From positions 1 through 27,140 of the forward strand of contig JAEZUE010000089.1 in the NCBI GenBank assembly GCA_023443455.1: DNA of 27,140 nt, in the 5' to 3' direction. Positions 1 through 6,662 of this stretch are shown here, in pieces. The stretch is from Verrucomicrobiota bacterium (GTDB lineage Bacteria; Verrucomicrobiota; Verrucomicrobiia; Opitutales; Opitutaceae). Within the stretch, counting starts at the first letter, position 1, and each line of letters starts with the position of its first letter. Position numbers and translations under genes: made by a program. Below the pieces are notes generated by a model. It worked only from the letters and a program-made list of their open reading frames with translations, did not search any database and was not told the DNA's origin.

Positions 1-85
1 CAGGGCGAAAACGATCCCGGTTCGACCTTGCTCATGGCTGGTCGGCTTTTTGTGCCTTCTGGTGCCTTTTCGTGGCGAACGGTTC
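1..85 (-). repeat. Dispersed GCCACGAAAAGGCAC repeat, copy 1 (cut by window edge)
   Basis: Read on the minus strand, this stretch holds GCCACGAAAAGGCAC, a short A-rich run, then GAACCGGGATCGTTTTCG. The same order of words occurs on the plus strand at 24299-24400 (GCCACGAAAAGGCAC, then GAACCGGGATTGTTTTCG), so these are two copies of one repeat in opposite orientation. No protein is recognisable in it. The left boundary lies outside the window. Confidence 0.6.
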
Positions 86-103
86 CGGGGCTGGAGCGCG
101 GAG

Positions 104-128
104 GGGCCAGTCGGAGACGTGGCCCTAT
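104..128 (-). repeat. Single REP-like hairpin (ATAG head)
   Basis: On the minus strand this reads ATAG followed by a hairpin whose outer arms are GGGCCA and TGGCCC and whose inner arms are GTC and GAC around a TCC loop. It matches the hairpin at 1303-1327 almost base for base, apart from compensating changes in the outer stem (GGGCC/GGCCC here, GGACC/GGTCC there). Compensatory change implies that the stem itself is conserved. Confidence 0.5.
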
Positions 129-203
129 TTTTCGGAGCGCGGCCCAAATACAGAATTCGAACTTCAAACTTCCCCGGAGGGGCTGCTTCGGTGAGCGACG
201 ACC

Positions 204-821
204 CTACGCTTCGACTAAACCGAGCGAGATCGCCTCGATCCAGCCCAGGCTGACGAGGTCGCCGTAGACGCGGCTGCCGAAGATGGAGTCGCGGCCATGG
301 TCCTGCTTGAGCGCCGGGAGGATTCGGCGTAGCCGCCCGTAGAGTTCCCAAACTTGCTTGGCGGTGGGGTTTCCCGAGGGGCGCTCGAGCACCTCCAGGA
401 TCGCCGCGATTGCGGCCCGGGCACTCCCGCCGTGAATCTTCGGATCGATTCCTTTGAGGTCGCTGAGGGTGCGGTCGAGCCGGTGGCGTTTGCGCTCAAG
501 GACAAGAAAGTCATGCGACCCGGTTTGTTCCTTCAGTGCGCAGGCGAGTCCGAGTTCGAATGGCATGTTGAAACGGACGGGCAGGCCGACGGCGGACAGG
601 TCGTGGATCGACACCGGACAGGACTTCAACAGATCGAAGATCCGGCGAAGCCGCCCCTGGCCGCCGTCGGGGACCTGAAATGTGAGCTGGGGGTCGCGGC
701 CGAGGGCGATCAGCGCCGCCGTGATCGCCACCAGCACCTTCTCGTACGCGGCGTCGTACGGGACGTTGAGGAAAACGCGGGGCTTGGCTGGCCCAAGGAA
801 AGCGTCACCCGGCGACGGCAT
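204..821 (-). CDS. TIR/deoxyribosyltransferase-like hypothetical protein
   Basis: A 205-aa soluble protein. I recognise the general type, a widespread family of uncharacterised bacterial proteins, but no established function. Residues 17-23 (FLNVPYD) form a first beta strand and loop, 72-76 (IHDLS) a second, and 83-91 (RFNMPFELG) carries a conserved Glu. This order of strands, with Glu in an FELG motif, resembles TIR-like and nucleoside 2-deoxyribosyltransferase-like Rossmann domains, where the Glu attacks a nucleotide glycosidic bond. That link is inference. The C-terminal 70 residues are alpha-helical and basic. The start at 821 overlaps the last 17 nt of the upstream 66-aa gene, so the two are probably co-translated. 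There is no signal peptide or membrane segment. It could be a defence effector or a nucleotide-handling enzyme. Confidence 0.8.
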   Translation of the reverse strand: MPSPGDAFLGPAKPRVFLNVPYDAAYEKVLVAITAALIALGRDPQLTFQVPDGGQGRLRRIFDLLKSCPVSIHDLSAVGLPVRFNMPFELGLACALKEQTGSHDFLVLERKRHRLDRTLSDLKGIDPKIHGGSARAAIAAILEVLERPSGNPTAKQVWELYGRLRRILPALKQDHGRDSIFGSRVYGDLVSLGWIEAISLGLVEA

Positions 822-1005
822 GCTCGCGTTTCAGGAGCCGTTCCAGCTTGGCCCGCAGCGCCCGCACCGATTTTTCGGTGTGGCCGTGGGCCTTGAGCAC
901 GTCGGTAAAGCGGGCCGGCTGGGCAACGTGCTTGAACGCCGGGCGCTGAGCCGCATTCGCCTTACGACCTGCTCCGGTGGCTGCGTTGGTGCTCGTTTTC
1001 TGCAT
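805..1005 (-). CDS. Small basic protein overlapping the TIR-like gene
   Basis: A 66-aa, Lys/Arg/Ala-rich protein. The N-terminal 25 residues look disordered. Residues from about 32 on (RFTDVLKAHGHTEKSVRAL) form a likely pair of helices, ending in a charged helix (AKLERLLKREH). An in-frame ATG exists further upstream, but that extension is built from repeat-like intergenic DNA and is unlike the rest, so I place the start at 1005. The stop at 805-807 overlaps the start of the next gene (821), which supports a two-gene operon. I do not recognise the function. A small partner or antidote for the larger protein is possible, by position only. No Shine-Dalgarno is visible. Confidence 0.6.
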   Translation of the reverse strand: MQKTSTNAATGAGRKANAAQRPAFKHVAQPARFTDVLKAHGHTEKSVRALRAKLERLLKREHAVAG

Positions 1006-1045
1006 TGGAGAAATCAAGTCCGCGGGTTGAGGTTTGGCAAGGGGG

Positions 1046-1068
1046 AGGTTTCGCGTGCCGCGAAACCT
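1046..1068. promoter_or_regulatory. Perfect 10-bp inverted repeat upstream of the small-gene/TIR-like pair
   Basis: AGGTTTCGCG at 1046-1055 and CGCGAAACCT at 1059-1068 are perfect reverse complements around a TGC loop, about 40 bp upstream of the start at 1005. A second, weaker inverted repeat (CTTTGC/GCAAAG, 1073-1089) follows. It could be an operator for the two-gene cassette or one more dispersed hairpin. The sequence alone does not decide. Confidence 0.45.
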
Positions 1069-1465
1069 TAGGCTTTGCGGCATGCAAAGTCGGGCTGAAG
1101 GAGGCAAACGCATGCCCTCATGAGCAGTGCCACGGGCGCCAGTGACCAGTTGCCGGTGGTCGGAGGGCGGTCTCGACACCCGATACGCGGCGCATGACTG
1201 GTGCGCCCATCGGCCATCCCCCATCTCCGATCGGCCATGGGATTCCGGCCCTCGACGCTCGTCGCTGGTCACTCGACCGCATGCTGACGACTGAGCGTGA
1301 TTGGACCAGTCGGAGACATGGTCCTACTGGCGCTCGTCACTGGTCGCTCGACGGATCGGTCGGGCTTTCGCGTTTCGAGTTTCCTGTTTCGGGTCCACAC
1401 CGGCCTGCGGGTTTCCGGCGTTGCGTTGGGCGGGGGTGGGGCGGGATAAACGGCGACTCGCCGCC
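1069..1465. other. Gene-free stretch with repeat debris
   Basis: I see no convincing gene here. The stretch holds fragments of the large dispersed element: the words CTCGACGCTCGTC, GGTCACTCGACCGCATGCTGA and CTCGTCACTGGTCGCTCGAC lie between about 1245 and 1360. It also holds a single REP-like hairpin at 1303-1327. The copy appears degraded, since its core is missing. Confidence 0.5.
1303..1327 (-). repeat. Single GTAG-headed REP-like hairpin
   Basis: On the minus strand the sequence starts GTAG and continues into a hairpin with arms GGACCA and TGGTCC and inner GTC/GAC pairs around TCC. REP sequences moved by RAYT transposases are known to carry a GTAG or GGAG head 5' of a hairpin, and this fits that pattern. 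Both halves of the element inside the GH4 gene (12286-12378) share the GTAG head and the GTCTCCGAC-type loop. Confidence 0.55.
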
Positions 1466-2878
1466 GTGTCCGCTTCCGCCCTCCCGATACCGCATCGTTC
1501 CTTCGCGCCGCCGCCCATTCCTAGGGCGGAGCGCTGGCTGGTGGTGCAGACCTGCGTGGCGGTGGCCGCGACGGCCGGCGCGATCGGGGGGCTGGCTTCG
1601 TGGGCGCCGTGGGCGATGGGCTTGTCGGTGGGGCTGGCGCTCGGTCCGCTGTGCTTGGCGGCGCGATCGGCGGTGCGGCCCGTTTGGGGGGCGTTTGTGC
1701 CGGCGGGCTTGTTTCTGCTGTATGTGATCCTGCAGCTGCTCAACCCGAGCCATGTCGAGGTCGCGGGGGCGGGGTGGTTGCCGCGCCGGGAGTGGATCCC
1801 GTGGCTGCCGACCACGATGGACCGCTCGCGCACGCTCGCGGCGGCCCTGCCCTGGCTGCTCGCCCTGCTGCAGGCCGGTGCGCTCGGGGCGGTGCTGCGT
1901 TCGCGCCGGGCGGTGCGGTCGCTGGCGTTGGGGCTCGCGGGGGTGGTGGCCCTGTTGGCGTTTGTCGGCGCGGTGTTCTGGTTCTCCGGCGCCAAGCTGC
2001 TGCTCGGCGTGTTGGCGGTGCCGGGCGGGCAGTTCTTCTCGACCTTCGTCTACAAGAACCACTGGTCGGCCTTCGCGATCCTCGGTGCGCTCTCGGCGGC
2101 CGGGCTGGGCTTCTCGGCGTGGAGCCGGGCGGCCGACGACCGCCGCGAGCGCACGGTGCGGCTCTTCGCGTTCTGTGCGGTTGTCATGATTCTTTTGACA
2201 CCGCCGTTGCCGGTGTCGCGGTCGGGCACGGTGCTGGCGGGGCTGGTGGCGCTGCTGGTCGCGGTCGCGGCGTTGGTCCGGCTGGTCCGCGGTTCGGCGG
2301 GCGGCTGGCGGCGGGCGTTGTGGCTGGGCGGGCTCGGCCTGGCGGTGGTGGCGCTGATCCTGGGGCGGGTGCTGTGGCTCTCGCAGGGTTCGCTCGCGAC
2401 GGGCTGGGAGCGCACGGTGCGGGAGTGGCGGCGGGTCGAGGAGAAGGGCGAATGGAACACGCGCGTGTACGTGGCGCAGGACACGTGGCGCATGGTGCAG
2501 GACCGCCCGTGGTTCGGCTGGGGCGCGGGCGGCTTCGAGCCGGTTTTTCCGCTCTATCTGGGCAACTACACCCGCAACCGGAAGGGGGAGCAGACCGCGA
2601 CCTGGGACCATGCGCACTGCGACTGGTTGGAGGTGACGGCCGAATACGGTTTCGTGGGCCTGGCGCTGCTGGTGGGAGCCGCGTTGGCGGGGGTGTGGCG
2701 GGTGCTGCGCGCCGGCAGCCGTTGGGGGCGGTGGACACTGCTCGGGCTCGGCCTGGTCGCGGTGTACGCGGTGGCGGAGTTCCCCTTCCACAATCCCGCG
2801 GTGTTGCTGCTCTGGTCGGTGCTGCTGGCCGCGGCCGGGACCGGCGCGCGGGCCGGCCGGCGCGAGGAGCGTGCCTGA
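1466..2878 (+). CDS. O-antigen ligase (WaaL/Wzy family) membrane protein
   Basis: A polytopic inner-membrane protein of about 470 aa with roughly ten to twelve hydrophobic segments. After a block of N-terminal helices comes a charged periplasmic-type loop with GWGAGGFEPVFP (about residue 350) and DHAHCDWLEVTAEYGFVGLAL (about 380). This loop and its His are typical of the Wzy_C/O-antigen ligase family, which joins or polymerises lipid-linked glycans at the periplasmic face. The frame is open from an ATG at 1301, but the first 55 codons run through repeat-derived DNA and encode no membrane segment, so a GTG at 1466 is my preferred start. The true start is uncertain. No other glycan-biosynthesis gene is nearby, so the substrate could be exopolysaccharide, O-antigen or a glycoprotein. 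Confidence 0.85.
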   Translation: MSASALPIPHRSFAPPPIPRAERWLVVQTCVAVAATAGAIGGLASWAPWAMGLSVGLALGPLCLAARSAVRPVWGAFVPAGLFLLYVILQLLNPSHVEVAGAGWLPRREWIPWLPTTMDRSRTLAAALPWLLALLQAGALGAVLRSRRAVRSLALGLAGVVALLAFVGAVFWFSGAKLLLGVLAVPGGQFFSTFVYKNHWSAFAILGALSAAGLGFSAWSRAADDRRERTVRLFAFCAVVMILLTPPLPVSRSGTVLAGLVALLVAVAALVRLVRGSAGGWRRALWLGGLGLAVVALILGRVLWLSQGSLATGWERTVREWRRVEEKGEWNTRVYVAQDTWRMVQDRPWFGWGAGGFEPVFPLYLGNYTRNRKGEQTATWDHAHCDWLEVTAEYGFVGLALLVGAALAGVWRVLRAGSRWGRWTLLGLGLVAVYAVAEFPFHNPAVLLLWSVLLAAAGTGARAGRREERA

Positions 2879-2927
2879 CGCGGACGAGGCGATCGCCGGT
2901 GCGGGGGCGGAGGCCGTTGGTCCGGCC

Positions 2928-3066
2928 TGAGCCGTAAGCATTCGGTCGAGTGACGAGGGACGAGCGTCGAGGGGCCGATCACAGAGGAGAGCGGACGAAG
3001 CACTCGTGCTGGAAACTCGCCACCGATGCTTTGGCGCTCGTCCCTCGATGCTCGACTCTCGTCACG
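2928..3066 (+). repeat. Large dispersed element, core type A, copy A1
   Basis: Starts with the head TGAGCCGTAAGCATTCGG, followed by GTCGAGTGACGAGGGACGAG and a core containing GAAGCACTCGTGCTGGAA. It ends with the inverse arm GGCGCTCGTCCCTCGATGCTC. The two ends are imperfect inverted repeats of about 30 bp. Copies occur at 13659-13800 (inverted), 17038-17190 and 18569-18705. The remaining intergenic DNA up to the kinase start at 3233 holds no recognisable feature. Confidence 0.8.
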
Positions 3067-3232
3067 CGTGGGGGGATCGCCCTTCCTTCCCGGTGGCGGT
3101 CGGGGTTCCCCCGCCGAATGGGCATTGCTTCCCGCAACACACTTCGAATCACTTCCGCCGGTTCCCCGGGTTTTCAGCGGCGCGCCTCGGTCGCCGGCCG
3201 GAGAGTTCCTCCCCTTCCTCCTTCCCTTTCCC

Positions 3233-4927
3233 ATGCACGGATCGATCCGGCGGCTGCTTGACGACTATCTGCGAATGTATGCGAACCGCGACGACAGTCT
3301 GACGGGCCGCTTCAGCGCGAATTTTTCCGGCTTCACGGGCGGGGGCGCTTTTCTGGTCAAGGACCTGGCCGAGTGGGTCGCGATCACCCGGCAGGACTTC
3401 GCGCAGGTCAAAGAGCCGCTTCGGCTCGAGCTCAAGGATGTCTGCCTTCAGCCGCTCACGGACGATGTGGCGATCGCGACGAGCTTTTTCACGATCCATC
3501 TGCCGATCGAGGATCATGTGCTCTCGCGGGAGACCGCGCGCCTGGTCCTGGTTTTCCGGAAGGAGGCGGCGGGTTGGCGGATCGTGCACAGCAGCATCTC
3601 GATACCCTACGGGCTGGTGCAGGAGGGCGAAGTCTACCCGTTGAAGAAGCTGGTCGAGCGCAACCGGGTCCTCGAGGAGCTGGTCGCCGAGCGCACGGCG
3701 CAGCTCTCCGCGGCGAATGCGCAGCTCCGGGAGGCGAACGCGCACCTGGCGCGCGAGGTGGCGGAGCGCGAGCAGACCGCGGCGGCGTTGCTGCGGAGCG
3801 AGCAGCGCTATCGTTCCATCCTCAACGCGTCGCCCGACGACATCACGATCACCGACAACGCGGGGCGCGTCGTCATGGTCTCCCCGGCGGCCCGGGCGAT
3901 CTTCGGTCACGCGCGCGACGAGGAGGGTCTCGGGCGTTTGGTGACCGATTTCATCGCCCCGGAGGACCGCCCCCGGGCGATGGCCCGGGTGCGGGATCGC
4001 CTGCAGGGAATCAGTTCCGGACCGGCGGAGTACCGTGGGTTGCGGGCCGACGGCAGCGCGTTCGACATCGAGGTGAACAGCGACTTCATCCGCGATGCCG
4101 CGGGCCGACCGGACGGCATGGTCGTGATCGTGCGCGACATCAGCCGGCGCAAGCGCGTGGAAGCCGAGCAGCGGCGGCTCGAGGCCCAGAATCGCCAACT
4201 CCAGAAGAGCGAGTCGCTGGCGCGGATGGCCGCGGCCGTCGCCCACCATTTCAACAACCAGCTCCAGTCCGTGTTGATGGGGTTGGCGCTCGCCGCCGAT
4301 GACCTCCCGCCGCAGTCGGAGGCGGCCGAGTCGCTGCGGGCGGCGACGCGATCGGCCCGGAACGCGGAGGAGATGAGCCGCCTGATGCTCACCTACCTCG
4401 GCCATTCGCCGGCCCACCGCACCAGACTCGATCTCGCCCGGGTTTTGCCGCAGGAACTCGCCGCGCTTCGCGCCGTACTCCCGGCGACGATCCGCCTCGT
4501 CGACGAGCTGCCCGCCGCGGGGCCGAGCGTCGAGGCCGATCCGGAGCAGCTCCGCGCGATCCTGACGAATCTGGTGACCAACGCCGGGGAGGCGACCGCC
4601 GCCGGGTCGGCGGTCGTGCGCGTGCGTGTTTCGGTGGTGGCCGCGGCGGCGATCCCGGAGCTGCATCGCTTCCCCGTGGATGCCCAACTGCCGGCTTCGG
4701 ACCATGCCTGTATCGAGGTCTGCGATGCGGGGTGCGGCATCCCGGAAGCCGATGTCGAAAAGATCTTCGACCCGTTCTTCTCCCGCAAATTCACCGGGCG
4801 GGGGATGGGCCTGGCGGTCGTGCTCGGCCTCGTGCGGGCGCTGGATGGCGTGGTCACGGTCGAAAGCTGCACGGGAAAAGGCAGCAGGTTCCGTGTCTTC
4901 CTGCCGCTTGCGGTCCGAGCGGGATGA
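3233..4927 (+). CDS. Histidine kinase with NTF2-like N-terminus and PAS domain
   Basis: A 564-aa soluble sensor kinase. Residues 1-130 look like an NTF2/SnoaL-type domain (MHGSIRRLLDDYLRMYANRD, with the closing strand GWRIVHSSISIPYG). Residues 136-190 form a coiled coil and about 190-308 a PAS domain ending in VRDISRRK. The kinase core has an H-box AHHFNN (phosphoacceptor His338; this position is usually AHDFNN), an N-box ILTNLVTNAGEA (443-454), a G1 box CDAGCGI (497-503) and an F-box IFDPFFSRKFTGRGMGL (511-527). No membrane segment and no receiver domain are present, and no response regulator gene is adjacent, so it is an orphan cytoplasmic kinase. An upstream ATG at 3026 exists, but that extension is encoded by the repeat. 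The ATG at 3233, preceded by CTTTCCC, fits the domain boundary. Confidence 0.9.
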   Translation: MHGSIRRLLDDYLRMYANRDDSLTGRFSANFSGFTGGGAFLVKDLAEWVAITRQDFAQVKEPLRLELKDVCLQPLTDDVAIATSFFTIHLPIEDHVLSRETARLVLVFRKEAAGWRIVHSSISIPYGLVQEGEVYPLKKLVERNRVLEELVAERTAQLSAANAQLREANAHLAREVAEREQTAAALLRSEQRYRSILNASPDDITITDNAGRVVMVSPAARAIFGHARDEEGLGRLVTDFIAPEDRPRAMARVRDRLQGISSGPAEYRGLRADGSAFDIEVNSDFIRDAAGRPDGMVVIVRDISRRKRVEAEQRRLEAQNRQLQKSESLARMAAAVAHHFNNQLQSVLMGLALAADDLPPQSEAAESLRAATRSARNAEEMSRLMLTYLGHSPAHRTRLDLARVLPQELAALRAVLPATIRLVDELPAAGPSVEADPEQLRAILTNLVTNAGEATAAGSAVVRVRVSVVAAAAIPELHRFPVDAQLPASDHACIEVCDAGCGIPEADVEKIFDPFFSRKFTGRGMGLAVVLGLVRALDGVVTVESCTGKGSRFRVFLPLAVRAG

Positions 4928-5070
4928 TGTGGTCGAGAGGCGGGCGTCGAGTGCCGAGCGCCAATCCAATTGTGAACAAGGCGATTGCCCGAGGGGGCTC
5001 TCGATCTGCCTCCAAAACTCCGGCCCTCGACGCTCGTCCCTCGTCACTCGACTGAATGACTACGCCTGAG
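4925..5070 (-). repeat. Large dispersed element, core type B, copy B1
   Basis: The tail (GATGATGTGGTCGAGAGGCG) overlaps the stop codon of the kinase gene. The core contains AAGGCGATTGCCCGAGGGGG and CTCTCGATCTGCCTCC. It closes with CTCGACGCTCGTCCCTCGTC and a head that reads GTAGTCATTCAGTCGAG on the minus strand. The same B core occurs at 18706-18860 and, inverted, at 24118-24272. It separates the convergent kinase and rarA genes. Confidence 0.8.
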
Positions 5071-5098
5071 GCCCCCGCGGTGGGCGGCCGGGGCGGCC

Positions 5099-6469
5099 CT
5101 ACTTTTTCTTCGCCTGCATCTGGCGCTTGAGCTCGCGCCAGCGGGCGAGGCGCTCGGCGGTCTTGGCCTCGAAGCCGACGGGTTTCGGTTCGTAGAAACG
5201 CTGCGGCTTCTCGAGGTAGTCCTGCCCGCTGATGTTCTCGGGGAAATCGTGGCTGTAGAGGTAGCCCTGGCCGTGGCCCATGCGCTTCGAGGCCTGGCCG
5301 CCCTTGTCGCGGATCGCGGCGGGCACCTGCTGCAGCGGCGGTTGCGCGACGGCGGCCTTGGCGGCGTGGAGCGCGAGGGTGACGGAGTTGCTCTTCGGCG
5401 CGCTGGCGAGGTGCACGGTGGCGTGGGCGAGCGCGTATTCGGCTTCCGGTAACCCGACGAACTCGCACGCCTGGTGCGCGGCCACGGCGAGCGGCAGGCC
5501 GAGCGGGTCGGCGAGGCCGACGTCCTCCGAGGCGCTGATGACGAGGCGGCGCGCGATGAAGCGCGGGTCCTCGCCGCCGGCGAGCATCTTGGCGAGCCAG
5601 TAGAGCGCGGCGTCGGGATCGCTGCCGCGGATGCTTTTGATGAAGGCGGAGATGGTGTCGTAGTGCTCGTCCTCGTCGGCGTCGTAGCGGATGCGGCGTT
5701 CCTTGGCGAAGACCTCGAGCTGGGCGGAGGTGAGCTCGCCCTTGAGCGGCAGGCCGAGGATGAGCGTCTCGAGGGCGTTGAGGGCGCGGCGCAGGTCGCC
5801 GTCGCAGAGGGCGGCGAGGGCGCACAGCACGTCGTCGCCGGCGGTGCAGCCGGTGTGGCCGAGGCCGCGCTCGGGGTCGTCGAGCGCGCGTCGCAGGACG
5901 GCGGTGACGTCGTCGGCGCCGACGGGGTCGAGGCGGAAGAGGTGGCTGCGGCTGAGCAGGGGCGGGTTGACGTAGAAGCCCGGGTTGTGGGTGGTGGCGC
6001 CGATGAGGCGGATGTTGCCCTGTTCGACGTCGGGCAGGAGGAGGTCCTGCTGGGATTTGTTGAAGCGGTGCAGCTCGTCGATGAAGAGGATGGTGGTCTC
6101 CTGGCGATGGCGGGCGATGGCGAGCACCTCGCGCAGCTCGGCCACGTTGGAGAGCACGGCGTTGAGGCGGACGAAGCGGCTGTTGGTCTCGCGGGCGATG
6201 GCCTCGGCGAGGCTGGTTTTCCCGCAGCCGGGCGGGCCGTAGAAGATGAGGGAGCCGAACTGGTTGCTCTTCACCAGGCGGGGCAGGAGCGAGTCGGGCT
6301 CGAGGATGTGGCGCTGCCCGGCGATCTCGGCGAGCGAGCGCGGCCGCATGCGCGCGGCCAGGGGTTGTTTGCGTGGCGCGGCCGGCCACTCGGCGCCGCG
6401 CGGGGCCGACGACGCGGTGTCGGCGGCGGCGAAGAGGTCGGGCTGGTCGTCGGCGGGCATCGCCGCCAT
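5099..6469 (-). CDS. rarA: Replication-associated recombination protein A (AAA+ ATPase)
   Basis: A RarA/MgsA/WRNIP1-family AAA+ ATPase of about 456 aa, close to the family's usual length. It acts at stalled replication forks, binding DNA and the single-strand binding protein. Walker A is GPPGCGKT (78-85), Walker B ILFIDELHRF (127-136), sensor 1 GATTHNP (157-163; commonly GATTENP) and the arginine finger LLSR (171-174). The C-terminal half carries the clamp-loader-like helical and tetramerisation regions (KRMGHGQGYLYSHDFPENI). The frame is open up to 6733, but that extension would overlap the divergent peptidase gene and has no family similarity, so I choose 6469 (6460 is also possible). The N-terminal QPDLF at residues 9-13 resembles a beta-clamp binding pentapeptide. 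Confidence 0.93.
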   Translation of the reverse strand: MAAMPADDQPDLFAAADTASSAPRGAEWPAAPRKQPLAARMRPRSLAEIAGQRHILEPDSLLPRLVKSNQFGSLIFYGPPGCGKTSLAEAIARETNSRFVRLNAVLSNVAELREVLAIARHRQETTILFIDELHRFNKSQQDLLLPDVEQGNIRLIGATTHNPGFYVNPPLLSRSHLFRLDPVGADDVTAVLRRALDDPERGLGHTGCTAGDDVLCALAALCDGDLRRALNALETLILGLPLKGELTSAQLEVFAKERRIRYDADEDEHYDTISAFIKSIRGSDPDAALYWLAKMLAGGEDPRFIARRLVISASEDVGLADPLGLPLAVAAHQACEFVGLPEAEYALAHATVHLASAPKSNSVTLALHAAKAAVAQPPLQQVPAAIRDKGGQASKRMGHGQGYLYSHDFPENISGQDYLEKPQRFYEPKPVGFEAKTAERLARWRELKRQMQAKKK

Positions 6470-6662
6470 GAGGCCGGAGTCGGCGCGCGCTGGCAAGCGC
6501 CCGCCGAAGTACCCGGTGGCCGGTGGGGCGGGTTGGGAGCGGGAGGCGGGGGCGCCGGCGCTGGCGGTCGGGCGCGAGCGTGCTCGTGCCTCTCGTCGGA
6601 AATCCGGCGTGGCGCGATCTGCACTCTTGCCGACCCCGGCGGAAACAGTCTCCAATTTTCCC

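Noticed and set aside
1301..1465. N-terminal extension of the O-antigen ligase frame to an ATG at 1301
   Set aside because: It is translated from REP and element debris, lacks membrane segments and has no family resemblance. A GTG at 1466 is more plausible, though not proven.
2928..3066. CRISPR array or tandem repeats, suggested by the recurring CTCGACGCTCGTC words
   Set aside because: The repeats are dispersed, paired as inverted ends of 130-150 bp elements, with no regular spacers and no cas genes.
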